Shown here: piece after piece, positions 44,390 to 53,202 of the stretch
Layout: each line of letters starts with the position of its first letter
How positions within the stretch are numbered: the stretch's first letter is position 1
Origin: a virus
Length of the DNA stretch: 59,253 nt
Reading direction: 5' to 3' (one strand)
IMG/VR virus record: IMGVR_UViG_3300034103_000920
Coordinates: 1 to 59,253 of that record
The notes under the pieces: model-generated
Databases searched by the model: none
Told to the model about the DNA's origin: nothing
Seen by the model: only the letters and a program-made list of their open reading frames with translations
Made by a program: the position numbers and the translations under genes

Positions 44390-44989
44390 ATGGCAACTTC
44401 AGCAATCAGCAGTGGTGTAAGATATTCTGATTCAACCATACAAACAACTCAATATGGTAATAAACAATTTATAGCAGAATACACTGCATCTAATAGTGCT
44501 GCTCTTTATCCAGCGTTCAATACTTCATATAATCACTATGAATTGGTGTTTAATAATCTATTGCCTGTCACACAAAGCACTGGACTATGGTGTTATTTTT
44601 ATGTTGCGGGTGCCTACAGAGGTCTTAATTATTACAGACATGTTTTGTATGGTATTTACAATAACAATAGTGGTTCTTTTGGTGGTGGTGATTATTCTTA
44701 TATACCATTGTGTTATAATGGATATTTTGTGAATTATTCTAATGGTGGTGTTTCTGGTAAATTCATTATATATAATACAAGACAAACAACTCATATAAAA
44801 AATTATGAATTTTGGATTACAGGATATCTATATACCAGCGGTTATCTCGGTTATCACCATGGTGGTGGATTCTGGGATGGAACGCCTAGTGGTGTAAGCG
44901 GTATAACAAACACCATCGATGGTATGCAAATAAATGCACAGTCCGGTAATCTATCTTCAGGTTCAGTAACACTTTACGGTTTTAATTAA
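44390..44989 (+). CDS. Stand-alone receptor-binding-like protein 3
   Basis: The 199-aa paralogue starts ATSAISSGVRYSDSTIQTTQ and carries YNHYELVFNNLLPVTQSTGL (compare NTLPVTQSQSL in the 38027 fibre tip), GVSGKFIIYNTRQTTHIKN and the end GMQINAQSGNLSSGSVTLYG-FN. It is therefore nearer to the fibre tip of 38027 in the LPVTQS phrase than copies 1 and 2. The N-terminal phrase is degenerate (RYSDSTIQTT for FPDGTTQTT). It is the last of the tandem set. Confidence 0.65.
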   Translation: MATSAISSGVRYSDSTIQTTQYGNKQFIAEYTASNSAALYPAFNTSYNHYELVFNNLLPVTQSTGLWCYFYVAGAYRGLNYYRHVLYGIYNNNSGSFGGGDYSYIPLCYNGYFVNYSNGGVSGKFIIYNTRQTTHIKNYEFWITGYLYTSGYLGYHHGGGFWDGTPSGVSGITNTIDGMQINAQSGNLSSGSVTLYGFN

Positions 44990-45000
44990 AGGATTATAAA

Positions 45001-45447
45001 ATGTCAACAACAGGTTATAAAGCAAGATTTGACACTGACGCAGTAGTTCGTCTTTCTGATAATATGATTATTGGCCCAGAACATGTAGAAGAATGGGCAG
45101 ATTATCAAGCTTGGCTTGCAGAAGGTAATGTAGTAGAGGACCCGGATCCTATACCATATATGCCGCCATTGACAGTTAGTATTGCATCAGCTTCTAACCC
45201 AGATTTAAATGGCGATTATCCTTATGGCACCGAGGTTCAACAGAAAATTTCTTCTATTCTTTTATATATTCAAATGAACAATGCATTCCCAGGAAACTCT
45301 AACACATTAGATTGGCCAGATTTTGGTATGAATATTCATACATTTACTAGTGTTCAACAATTTAAAGATTTTGCTAATGCAATTGTTGAGTTTTCTATTA
45401 ATGCAAGTAATAAAGTGCCAGTGCCTCTTCCTATAAATATACCATAA
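45001..45447 (+). CDS. DUF4376-like fibre-associated protein
   Basis: The 148-aa protein has the phrase EHVEEWADYQAWLAEGNVVE with Pro-rich PDPIPYMPPL following, a layout seen in fibre-associated proteins of marine phages (E-x-x-x-Y-x-x-W-L-x-E-G-N-x-P). The second half has an IHTFTSVQQFKDFANAIVEF helix and a PVPLPINIP end. It follows the receptor-binding-like array and precedes the neck genes. A role as fibre assembly or attachment protein is likely from context but not shown. The family label is from recall. Confidence 0.5.
   Translation: MSTTGYKARFDTDAVVRLSDNMIIGPEHVEEWADYQAWLAEGNVVEDPDPIPYMPPLTVSIASASNPDLNGDYPYGTEVQQKISSILLYIQMNNAFPGNSNTLDWPDFGMNIHTFTSVQQFKDFANAIVEFSINASNKVPVPLPINIP
45432..45439 (+). 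promoter_or_regulatory. Late promoter (exact TATAAATA) for the neck operon
   Basis: The octamer is exact and lies within the last codons of the preceding gene (encoding IN of PINIP), ending 28 nt before the gp13 ATG at 45467. A TAAGGGA ribosome site follows at 45455-45461. Confidence 0.75.
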
Positions 45448-45466
45448 AATAGATTAAGGGAATCAA

Positions 45467-46204
45467 ATGACTCCGACAACAAGAGCAGAATTTACTGAAA
45501 ATTGTCTTCGAAGACTAGGTAAACCAGTAATTGAAATTAATGTTGATGAAGATCAAGTTTCCGATCGCATCGACGAAGCTCTGCGTTATTTTTGGGATTA
45601 TCATTTTGATGGTTCAGAAAAAACATATTATAAAAGACAAATAGATGCAACAGATATATCTAACAAATATATTGCCCTTCCTGATAATATTATTGGCGCT
45701 GTAAACATTTTTCCTCTTGGTTCTGCTCTTGGTCTTAATAATCTATTCAATATTCGTTATCAGATTGCTCTTAACGACCTTTATACTCTAACATCTGTTT
45801 CAATGGTTCCATATTATATGGCTATGAATCATGTTCAGTTTCTTGAACAAATGTTAGTAGGTCAGCAACCGCTACGATATAATCGTCATAATAATAGACT
45901 TTATATTGACATGTCTTGGGATCAGATTGCTGTTGGTAACTATTTGATTGTCGAAGCGTATCAAGTTGTAGATCCAGATGTTTGGACTAAGGCTTGGAGC
46001 GATCGTTGGTTGCTTAGATATGCAGCTTGTTTGATTAAACAACAGTGGGGAACAAACCTTAAAAAGTTTGAAGGCATGAAAATGCCTGGAGGTCTAACCT
46101 TTAACGGTCAAAAGATTTATGATGAAGCGACAGCTGAAAGAGCAGATCTAGAAAAAGAAATGATTTATTCATACAGCTTACCAGCAACTGATATGATCGG
46201 GTAA
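45467..46204 (+). CDS. gp13: Neck protein gp13
   Basis: The 245-aa protein matches the T4 gp13 family (309 aa in T4): TRAEFTENCLRRLGKPVIEI with NVDEDQVSDRIDEALRYFWD, then a middle segment MAMNHVQFLEQML and LIVEAYQVVDPDVWTKAWSD with RWLLRYAACLIKQQWG, followed by LKKFEGMKMPGGLTFNGQKI. It forms the head completion ring with gp14 onto which the tail docks. The ATG has a good AGGGA ribosome site. Gene order 13-14-15-16-17 is that of T4. Confidence 0.92.
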   Translation: MTPTTRAEFTENCLRRLGKPVIEINVDEDQVSDRIDEALRYFWDYHFDGSEKTYYKRQIDATDISNKYIALPDNIIGAVNIFPLGSALGLNNLFNIRYQIALNDLYTLTSVSMVPYYMAMNHVQFLEQMLVGQQPLRYNRHNNRLYIDMSWDQIAVGNYLIVEAYQVVDPDVWTKAWSDRWLLRYAACLIKQQWGTNLKKFEGMKMPGGLTFNGQKIYDEATAERADLEKEMIYSYSLPATDMIG

Positions 46205-46206
46205 TT

Positions 46207-46929
46207 ATGGCCACTAATTTCTTTTTCAATAATTTTCAGGCTTCTCAGGAACAGCTGTTACTTGAAAATCTAATCATAGAATCTATTAAGATCTATGGCC
46301 AGGACATGTATTATCTTCCTAGAACTCTGAATAATTATGATGAAGTTTATGGCGCAGACGATTCGTCAAGTTACGAAGCTGCGTATCCTGTAGAAATGTA
46401 TATCAAATCAATTGATGGGTTCTCTGGCGACGGAGAATTCCTATCAAAATTTGGTGTCGAAATACGCAATCAAGTTGTATTTTCTATTGCTCGTAGAATA
46501 TTTAATGAAGAAATTGGTGAGTTTACTACTCAAGTAAGACCAAACGAAGGCGATGTTATTTGGTTTCCATTAAATCAAAGAGCGTTTGTTATTCGTTTCG
46601 TGAATAAGTATGAAATGTTTTATCAACTGGGCGCTTTACAAACATGGGAAATGACTTGTGAAGTGTTCGAATATTCTGGTGAAAGATTCAATACAGGTAT
46701 ACCTGAAATCGATGCTTTAGAAAAACAGAACAGTCAAAATATTCTTGATTGGACAATTGATGATGATTCTGACAATGGCCCAATATTGACTGAAGATGGT
46801 GATTACCTTATTCTTGAAAATGCAGCTGCAGGCAATGTCACAGCGGATGATAGTATGGAAATACAGGCAGAGTCCGATCAATTTATTGATTTCTCCTCTA
46901 TAGACCCATTCAGTGAAGGAAATATCTAA
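46207..46929 (+). CDS. gp14: Neck protein gp14
   Basis: The 240-aa protein is of the T4 gp14 family (256 aa in T4). It begins ATNFFFNNFQASQEQLLLEN, then LIIESIKIYGQDMYYLPRTL, with YGADDSSSYEAAYPVEMYIK and a PNEGDVIWFPLNQRAFVIRF strand. It joins gp13 in the neck collar. The C-terminal 60 residues are acidic, with a tail of DDDSDNGP and ESDQFIDFSSIDPF. It starts 2 nt after gp13 and its stop shares a base with the gp15 ATG. Confidence 0.92.
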   Translation: MATNFFFNNFQASQEQLLLENLIIESIKIYGQDMYYLPRTLNNYDEVYGADDSSSYEAAYPVEMYIKSIDGFSGDGEFLSKFGVEIRNQVVFSIARRIFNEEIGEFTTQVRPNEGDVIWFPLNQRAFVIRFVNKYEMFYQLGALQTWEMTCEVFEYSGERFNTGIPEIDALEKQNSQNILDWTIDDDSDNGPILTEDGDYLILENAAAGNVTADDSMEIQAESDQFIDFSSIDPFSEGNI

Positions 46930-47786
46930 TGTTTGGCAAACCATTTTATTTCAGCCTCATTAGAAAATACGTAATTCTTATGGGCACATTGTTGAACGAT
47001 ATTCGCATTACAAGAACAGATGCATCAGGTAACGTCACTGCTCTGTTAAAAGTGCCAATTACATACGCAGCAAAAGATAAAATGCTTGCTCGTGTTCTTC
47101 AAGATCCTACATTAGATAAAACTAATGCTGTTCCTGCTATGCCTATGATTTCGTTTGAGATGGGTAAAATGGAATATGATGGATCTAGAAAGTTAAACAC
47201 TATCGGAAGAATAGCTGTTAAAGACGCTGATGACATTAGTAAGTTTAAATATCAATATAATCCAGTACCGTACAATATAAATTTTAAAGCATATATCTAT
47301 GTAAAAAATGCTGAAGATGGAACTAAAATTATAGAACAAATTCTTCCGTATTTTACTCCAGACTGGACAACTACAGTTAATCTTATTCCTGAAGTAAATG
47401 TAACAATGGATATTCCTATTGTTCTGAACAACATCAATCAGATTGATAAATACGATGGCGCATATGTTGAAAGAAGAGCTATTATTTGGGAACTAGATTT
47501 CACCCTCAAGGGTTATATCTATGGTCCGATTAAATCTTCTGGTATTATTAAGTTTATTAGAACTCAGTTTTATATACCTTCTACAAATACTGCTGCTGAA
47601 GGTAGAGGCGTAACCCCAATGATTGAAAAGGTTACTATTCAGCCAGGTTTGAACGCAAATGGTGATCCAATTACATACACCGGAAAACCAAATGCAAATA
47701 CTGGCACTTTGCCATATACAGAAATTGACGCTGACGATGATTATGGGTTTATTACTCAAATTTACAACACTGATGAGATTGAATGA
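46929..47786 (+). CDS. gp15: Tail terminator/sheath stabilising protein gp15
   Basis: The 285-aa protein agrees with T4 gp15 (272 aa): MFGKPFYFSLIRKYVILMGT-LLNDIRITR (T4 MFGYFYNSSFRRYATLMGDL), then VPITYAAKDKMLARV, FKYQYNPVPYNINFKAYIYV and IIEQILPYFTPDWTTTVNLI. gp15 forms the hexameric ring that caps the tube and sheath and joins the neck. The first ATG at 46929 is right, since the conserved N-terminus starts there and gp14 ends with the shared base. Confidence 0.94.
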   Translation: MFGKPFYFSLIRKYVILMGTLLNDIRITRTDASGNVTALLKVPITYAAKDKMLARVLQDPTLDKTNAVPAMPMISFEMGKMEYDGSRKLNTIGRIAVKDADDISKFKYQYNPVPYNINFKAYIYVKNAEDGTKIIEQILPYFTPDWTTTVNLIPEVNVTMDIPIVLNNINQIDKYDGAYVERRAIIWELDFTLKGYIYGPIKSSGIIKFIRTQFYIPSTNTAAEGRGVTPMIEKVTIQPGLNANGDPITYTGKPNANTGTLPYTEIDADDDYGFITQIYNTDEIE

Positions 47787-48199
47787 CAGAAAAAGATGAT
47801 GATCCTATTGGCAAGGCATTAGGTCTGCCGCCATTAGAATATGAAAAACAAATAGACAATATAATTGCTAAAGCTCATGATGATTCTGCTAGGAATGATT
47901 TTGAAGCTGCAAGAGCTAATTTGTATGAAGTAATTCAAACAGGTCAAGAAGCCATTGGTAAATTAACTGAGATCGCAGCAGCTTCTCAGCATCCACGTGC
48001 ATTCGAAGTCTTGGCCAAACTTATGGATACAGTGGTCAACACTAATAAAGAACTGTTAGATCTTCAAACTAAAATTAGAGATATTGACGCCAAAGATAGT
48101 CCTATAAACGAAAAAGCTCAGACTATTAATAACAACTTATTTGTGGGTTCAACTGCCGAGTTACAAAAAGTTCTCAAGGATATGAAGAACAATGAATGA
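47783..48199 (+). CDS. gp16: Small terminase subunit gp16
   Basis: The 138-aa protein lies before the large terminase. It is mostly helical, with EKQIDNIIAKAHDDSARNDF, then EVIQTGQEAIGKLTEIAAAS and a heptad-like TVVNTNKELLDLQTKIRDID, the central long coiled-coil hairpin of T4-type small terminases (T4 gp16 164 aa). The ring it forms recognises DNA and stimulates the gp17 ATPase. It overlaps gp15 by 4 nt and gp17 by 8 nt, as in T4. Confidence 0.9.
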   Translation: MTEKDDDPIGKALGLPPLEYEKQIDNIIAKAHDDSARNDFEAARANLYEVIQTGQEAIGKLTEIAAASQHPRAFEVLAKLMDTVVNTNKELLDLQTKIRDIDAKDSPINEKAQTINNNLFVGSTAELQKVLKDMKNNE

Positions 48200-49832
48200 G
48201 TTGGTGGGTGGTTATAAGGGTAATGTTCTTCTAAAGAAAACTAATCAGAACATTGAATGGACTCCGGACCTTGTTCAGGAGTATGTAAAATGTCAGAACG
48301 ATCCTGTTTATTTTACTGAAAATTATATGAAGATTATCTCGATTAACGAGGGTCTTACAAGTTTCAAGTTGTATGGTTACCAGAAAGAAATGGTGACTTC
48401 ATTTAAAGACAACCGTTACACTATTGTTACTACTGCTCGACAGGCAGGTAAGTCAACAACTACCTGCGCCTTCATCCTTTGGTATATTATTTTTCACCCT
48501 GATAAGACCGTAGCCCTACTAGCCAACAAGGGCGATACGGCTCGAGAAATTCTTGGTCGTGTTCAGTTGGCTTACCAGCACTTACCTAAATGGCTCCAGC
48601 AGGGCGTTGTTGAATGGAATAAAGGTTCATTCGTTCTTGAAAATAACAGTCGTGTTTTGGCTGCTGCCACTTCTGCCAGCGCCATCCGTGGTTATACCAT
48701 CAACCTTCTATTCATCGACGAAGCGGCGTTCATTGATAACTGGGACGAATTCTTCACCTCAGTTTATCCTACTATTTCATCAGGTTCAGAATCCAAGATC
48801 ATTCTAGTTTCTACTCCGAACGGTTTGAACCACTTCCATGCTACTTGGGCGAACGCTGAAAAGGGGACTAACGGATATCATCCAATTCTAGTCAATTGGC
48901 AAGCAGTTCCTGGTAGAGATGAGAAGTGGAAAGCTGACACTTTAGCGGGTATGAACTTTGATCTTGAAAAGTTTGATCAGGAGTATAACTGCGAATTCCT
49001 AGGTTCATCCGGAACTCTAATTGCTGGTTGGAAGCTCAAGGAATTAGTTTCTCAGAATCCAATCTTACAAAAAGATGGTCTAACTCAGTTCAGAGCAGTA
49101 GAACCTAATCATGTTTATATGATGGTTTGTGACGTTTCTCGTGGTAAAGGATTGGACTATTCAGCCTTTCAGTTGATAGATGTTACTTCTATGCCTTATC
49201 AACAAGTGGGCGTTTATAGGAATAATGCTATCACCCCGCTAGATTATGCCGACATTATCCACCGAACCGCTAAGGCGTATAATAATGCTTCAGTTCTTGT
49301 TGAGGTTAATGACATAGGTGAACAAGTCTCAACTTCTCTCAACTATGATTTTGGGTATGAGAATGTTCTGTTTACCGAAAACGCTGGTAGGTCCGGCAAA
49401 AGAATAACTACTGGGTTTGGAGGCGGCAGCGTTGACAAGGGCATTAGAACTACCAAAATTGTAAAATCTATTGGGTGTTCTATCCTAAAACTACTGATTG
49501 AGCAAAACCAGTTGATAGTAAACGACGTAAACACCATCAGTGAATTAGGCACCTTTTCTAAAAAAGGAACTTCGTACGAAGCAGAGTCCGGTAAACACGA
49601 TGACTTGGTTATGTGTCTGGTTCTGTTTGCTTGGCTCTCGGACCAGCAATATTTTAAAGACTATACTAATATCAACACTCTTATGTCACTAAGGGACAAA
49701 ACCGAAGAAGATATGGAGCAAGATTTGGCTCCTTTTGGGTTTGTGGACTCTGGAAGGGACGATTTTATTGAAGAAGATTATGAAAGATTTGTCGGTGATT
49801 CTTGGATGTGGAACCAACCTCAGGACTTCTAA
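48192..49832 (+). CDS. gp17: Large terminase subunit gp17
   Basis: The 546-aa protein (T4 610 aa) packages DNA at the portal. The ATPase domain (about 60-300) has Walker A RQAGKST (83-89), Walker B LLFIDEA (172-178; D176, E177) and a coupling motif STP (207-209). The nuclease domain has candidate metal ligands D314 (MVCDVSRG), E371 (LVEVNDIG) and D470 or D471 (KHDDLVMC). All key residues are present and no intron or intein is seen. The shorter length is at the N-terminus. Codons such as CGT and CAG are commoner here than in the upstream fibre genes. It overlaps gp16 by 8 nt. Confidence 0.96.
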   Translation: MNELVGGYKGNVLLKKTNQNIEWTPDLVQEYVKCQNDPVYFTENYMKIISINEGLTSFKLYGYQKEMVTSFKDNRYTIVTTARQAGKSTTTCAFILWYIIFHPDKTVALLANKGDTAREILGRVQLAYQHLPKWLQQGVVEWNKGSFVLENNSRVLAAATSASAIRGYTINLLFIDEAAFIDNWDEFFTSVYPTISSGSESKIILVSTPNGLNHFHATWANAEKGTNGYHPILVNWQAVPGRDEKWKADTLAGMNFDLEKFDQEYNCEFLGSSGTLIAGWKLKELVSQNPILQKDGLTQFRAVEPNHVYMMVCDVSRGKGLDYSAFQLIDVTSMPYQQVGVYRNNAITPLDYADIIHRTAKAYNNASVLVEVNDIGEQVSTSLNYDFGYENVLFTENAGRSGKRITTGFGGGSVDKGIRTTKIVKSIGCSILKLLIEQNQLIVNDVNTISELGTFSKKGTSYEAESGKHDDLVMCLVLFAWLSDQQYFKDYTNINTLMSLRDKTEEDMEQDLAPFGFVDSGRDDFIEEDYERFVGDSWMWNQPQDF

Positions 49833-49844
49833 AAAAGCCCATTT

Positions 49845-49852
49845 TATAAATA
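49845..49852 (+). promoter_or_regulatory. Late promoter (exact TATAAATA) for the sheath gene
   Basis: The octamer is exact, in the 65-nt gap after gp17, ending 46 nt before the gp18 ATG. An AAAAGGGAGA ribosome site is present near 49881. Confidence 0.8.
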
Positions 49853-49897
49853 TAAAAAATTCATAATTGCAAGTTCTCGCAAAAGGGAGAAAAATAA

Positions 49898-52495
49898 ATG
49901 GCTTTCCAACTATCACCTGGTGTAAATGTATCAGAAATCGATCTTACAACCGTTGTTCCTTCAGTAGCCACATCTGACGGTGCCTTTGCTGGCGTATTCC
50001 GTTGGGGTCCAATAGGTGAACGTGTTCTCATCTCAACAGAAGACGATCTTGTAAGAAGATTCGCCAAGCCAACTAATTTCAACGCTGAAACTTGGTTTAC
50101 AGCTGCAAACTTTTTGGCATATTCAAATCGTCTTTATGTTTCTAGAGCAGCAAAAGTAGATGGAGCTACTCCTGGCCCTCTAACCTTTGTTCTTGCAGCA
50201 AATTCATCAGTTTCAAATAACATCTTGACTAGTGGAACTGGAGCAAATGTTGCTAATTTGGGTCTAACCGTTGGTATGTATATCAACCAGACAACTAATT
50301 CAAGCATAATTGCAGCCTCAAATGCATTTTCTATTGCTGCTATTAACACAACAGCTATTGTTCTTAACCAGAATATATTCACTACAACTACTGGTTCAAT
50401 AACTGGCACAGCTAATGCAGATATCTATTTTGGTCGTCCAGATACTGCTTATACAGCTGTCGGCTTTGATGATTCTACAGGAACTCCGTTCGTAGCTAAT
50501 CTAGTAAATCAGATTGTAAAAAATCGTAATGTTTATACTGATATCGATGGCAATTTTGATGCCGACGTTATTTACGTAGCAAAGTATCCAGGTTTGATGG
50601 GTAACTCTTTGAGAGTTGCTATCTGCGATAATGCAAACAGCTATCAAGCAAATATTGCATTGACTAATCGTATTGAATTTAGAATAGGTTCAAATACAGG
50701 TCTCGTTAAATTCGTTGGTAATACTTCTACTAATGCATCTATTACTACAGTTCAGAGTCAGATAGCTGCTGGCGATAGAATTTTGGCTGGTAATAGCACT
50801 ATTGGTTATCAGTACCTTCAAGTTAAGAGAACTTCTGTTACAACAAATGTAACAGCCAACGTTTCAATTAGCGGAAATAATAACGTTAATACAAGTACTG
50901 ATTTTATCACAGTTACTAAAAATCCGTTCTCTAATGGTGATGCCGTTGTTTATTCTAACAACGCTGGCGATGCTGTAATTGCTGGTCTTACTAATGGTAC
51001 AACTTACTATGTAATTGAAGCCAATAACACATCATTCAGACTATCAACAACACCATTTGGAAACAGAGTAAATCTTGTTCAGACTAATGGAGCAAACAGT
51101 AAGTTCCTTGCCAATACTTCTACATTGAATATTGGGTTTGAGGATCCTTATAGACTACGTTCAAACTATACTTTCAATAAAATTCAAAGATTTTGGGAAT
51201 TCTTTGACGTAGTTGATGGAGCTCCTGGACAGTCAGAATGGCAGCTTTTTAACGGTAACACATCAGCAAACGATGAACTTCATGTCGTTGTAGTTGATAA
51301 TAACGGTGCCTTTACTGGCGTTCCTGGTCAAATCCTAGAAGTTCATCAGAAACTTTCAAGAGCCACAGACGCTAAGAACGAAGATAACTCTGTAAATTAT
51401 TACAAGACAGTTGTCAACGAAGGTTCTCAGTATATTTGGTGGGCAAACGATAGAGCAACTGCTCGTTCTAATAATGCTATAAATCTAACTTCTTCAACTT
51501 CTTCAAGACCTGCAAGTGTTCAGTTCTCACTGGGCGCTGATGGTCTTTCTGAAGAAAACGCCACTATTGATATTCTTGGTGAAGCATACGATCTATTCGT
51601 TTCACCTGAAGATATCGATATTTCTCTTGTTCTTCAAGGTCGTCCAACTGGTGGAATGACTATTTCTGAAGACGAAGATGGTAACGAAGTAACTGTTTAT
51701 AATCATGAATTAGCAAATTATATTATCGATAATATTTGCGATATCAGAAGAGACTGTGTCGCTCTTATCTCGCCTGATAAGAGAACTGTAGTAAACAACA
51801 CAGGTAATGAGGCTGCAGATCTTGTTGCTTGGAGAAATGTAATTCATGATTCTTCATACGCAATTCTTGATTCCGGTTACAAGTATCAGTATGACCGTTA
51901 TAACGACGTTTATCGTTGGATTCCTCTAAATGGTGATATTGCTGGATTGTGTGTAAGATCCGACGCTTCAAGAGAAGTTTGGTTCTCACCTGCAGGTTTC
52001 AACCGTGGTCAGATTAAGAACCTAGTTAAACTAGCATTTAATCCACGCAAGGCAGAAAGAGACACTCTTTATGTTAAGAACATAAATCCAGTTGTAACTT
52101 TCCCAGGCCAAGGAACTATCTTGTATGGCGATAAGACTCTACAGTCTAAGCCATCTGCGTTTGATCGTATCAATGTTCGTAGACTATTCATTGTTCTTGA
52201 AAAGGCAATTGCTATTTCAGCTAAATATTCACTATTCGAGTTCAATGACGCATTTACTAGAGCGCAGTTCAAGAACCTAGTAACACCATACCTACGCAAT
52301 ATTCAGGGTAGACGTGGTATTACTGACTTCTACGTTGTTTGTGACGATACAAATAATACGCCACAAATTATCGACAGCAATCAGTTTGTCGGTGATATCT
52401 ATATTAAACCTGCGAGAAGCATTAACTTCATCCAGCTTAACTTTATTGCTGTTCCAACTGGAGTGCAGTTTACTGAAGTTATCGGAAAGTTTTAA
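49898..52495 (+). CDS. gp18: Tail sheath protein gp18
   Basis: The 865-aa protein is the contractile sheath (T4 659 aa). The N-terminus QLSPGVNVSEIDLTTVVPSV, FRWGPIGERVLISTEDDLVR and FAKPTNFNAETWFTAANFLA, and the C-terminal block APDR-like SPAGFNRGQIKNLVKLAFNP, YGDKTLQSKPSAFDRINVRR-LFI and FTRAQFKNLVTPYLRNIQGR are conserved sheath signatures. The extra 200 residues lie in the surface insertion (about 90-430), which contains a module NPFSNGDAVVYSN...AGLTNGTTYYVIEANN also found in the gp7-like protein. It has its own late promoter. Confidence 0.95.
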   Translation: MAFQLSPGVNVSEIDLTTVVPSVATSDGAFAGVFRWGPIGERVLISTEDDLVRRFAKPTNFNAETWFTAANFLAYSNRLYVSRAAKVDGATPGPLTFVLAANSSVSNNILTSGTGANVANLGLTVGMYINQTTNSSIIAASNAFSIAAINTTAIVLNQNIFTTTTGSITGTANADIYFGRPDTAYTAVGFDDSTGTPFVANLVNQIVKNRNVYTDIDGNFDADVIYVAKYPGLMGNSLRVAICDNANSYQANIALTNRIEFRIGSNTGLVKFVGNTSTNASITTVQSQIAAGDRILAGNSTIGYQYLQVKRTSVTTNVTANVSISGNNNVNTSTDFITVTKNPFSNGDAVVYSNNAGDAVIAGLTNGTTYYVIEANNTSFRLSTTPFGNRVNLVQTNGANSKFLANTSTLNIGFEDPYRLRSNYTFNKIQRFWEFFDVVDGAPGQSEWQLFNGNTSANDELHVVVVDNNGAFTGVPGQILEVHQKLSRATDAKNEDNSVNYYKTVVNEGSQYIWWANDRATARSNNAINLTSSTSSRPASVQFSLGADGLSEENATIDILGEAYDLFVSPEDIDISLVLQGRPTGGMTISEDEDGNEVTVYNHELANYIIDNICDIRRDCVALISPDKRTVVNNTGNEAADLVAWRNVIHDSSYAILDSGYKYQYDRYNDVYRWIPLNGDIAGLCVRSDASREVWFSPAGFNRGQIKNLVKLAFNPRKAERDTLYVKNINPVVTFPGQGTILYGDKTLQSKPSAFDRINVRRLFIVLEKAIAISAKYSLFEFNDAFTRAQFKNLVTPYLRNIQGRRGITDFYVVCDDTNNTPQIIDSNQFVGDIYIKPARSINFIQLNFIAVPTGVQFTEVIGKF

Positions 52496-52501
52496 TAAAT
52501 A
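52494..52501 (+). promoter_or_regulatory. Candidate late promoter for the tail tube gene
   Basis: AATAAATA (one mismatch) overlaps the sheath stop codon and ends 27 nt before the ATG at 52528. AAAGGAG at about 52514 is the ribosome site. Confidence 0.6.
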
Positions 52502-52527
52502 GATAAAATCTCAAAGGAGTAAAATAG

Positions 52528-53142
52528 ATGGCTTTCAATATTAATCAATTTAAGGCACAGGGTCTAGTTTATGGTGGAGCTAGACCCTCCCTCTTCCAAA
52601 TTAATGTTGCTCCTCCAGTTGGCATTCCGTTAAATCCGGAAGCCTTCAGAAAGTTCGTTTTCACATGTCGTGCAGCCGAACTACCTGAATCAACTGTTTC
52701 TAACATCGAAATTCCTTATTTCGGTCGTAAGATTAAAGTTGCTGGAGAAAGAACTTATGCTGATTGGTCAGTAACAGTCATGAACGATGAAGATTTCTCT
52801 GTTCGTTCAATGTTCGAAGCTTGGCTAAACGGTATTAATACTGTAATTTCAAACGTTCGTGTTCCAACTGCTTCTGCCGAACAGTATAAAACACTAATTG
52901 ACGTAACACAATATAGTAAGGATGGCGATGTCCTTCGTGAATATCAGCTCTGGGGCGCTTTCCCAACACAGCTAAGTGGTATTGGTCTAGGTTGGGATTC
53001 TGGTAATAATATTGAAGAGTTTACTGTAAACTTTGCTTATGATTATTGGATTCCAACAGTTGAAGACGCTTCAGTTAAAACATCAGGTAAGGTTACTACT
53101 TATCTTGCTGAAACTGAAGTTGGGCCTCAATCGGTACTATAA
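52528..53142 (+). CDS. gp19: Tail tube protein gp19
   Basis: The 204-aa protein (T4 gp19 163 aa) starts MAFNINQFKAQGLVYGGARP and follows the gp19 fold pattern: FKLQVFTC-like FVFTCRAAELPESTVSNIEI, YFGRKIKVAGERTYADWSVT-VMNDEDF, then a helix FEAWLNGINTV, YSKDGDVLREYQLWGAFPTQ and a last strand IEEFTVNFAYDYWIPT. It polymerises into the tube through which DNA passes. It sits between sheath and portal as in T4. The minus-strand protein at 3672-4364 is its paralogue. Confidence 0.95.
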   Translation: MAFNINQFKAQGLVYGGARPSLFQINVAPPVGIPLNPEAFRKFVFTCRAAELPESTVSNIEIPYFGRKIKVAGERTYADWSVTVMNDEDFSVRSMFEAWLNGINTVISNVRVPTASAEQYKTLIDVTQYSKDGDVLREYQLWGAFPTQLSGIGLGWDSGNNIEEFTVNFAYDYWIPTVEDASVKTSGKVTTYLAETEVGPQSVL

Positions 53143-53148
53143 TAAATA
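53141..53148 (+). promoter_or_regulatory. Candidate late promoter before the portal gene
   Basis: AATAAATA (one mismatch) overlaps the tube stop codon, with 54 nt to the portal start at 53203. The hairpin at 53164-53184 lies within the leader it would produce. Confidence 0.5.
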
Positions 53149-53163
53149 CTTTATATTATTGAA

Positions 53164-53184
53164 GAGGGGAGTTAATCTCCCCTC
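53164..53184 (+). other. RNA hairpin in the gp19-gp20 gap
   Basis: GAGGGGAG (53164-53171) pairs perfectly with CTCCCCTC (53177-53184) around a TTAAT loop: 8 bp, mostly GC. The following bases are AATACTTGG, without a T run, so it is not a standard terminator. It could stabilise the tube mRNA 3' end or lower portal expression. Confidence 0.6.
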
Positions 53185-53202
53185 AATACTTGGAGAAAAA
53201 AT

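Noticed and set aside
38027-44989. Diversity-generating retroelement acting on the Tyr/Asn-rich adhesin copies
   Set aside because: No reverse transcriptase, template repeat or IMH-like element was found in the window; the copies differ throughout rather than only at adenines.
43189-44989. Signal peptides or enzyme domains in the small adhesin-like proteins
   Set aside because: The N-termini are polar (KINNSGVTF and similar) and no catalytic motifs are visible.
48192-49832. Intron or intein in the large terminase, as in some T4-like phages
   Set aside because: Walker A, Walker B, coupling motif and nuclease residues follow in one uninterrupted frame of near-normal length.
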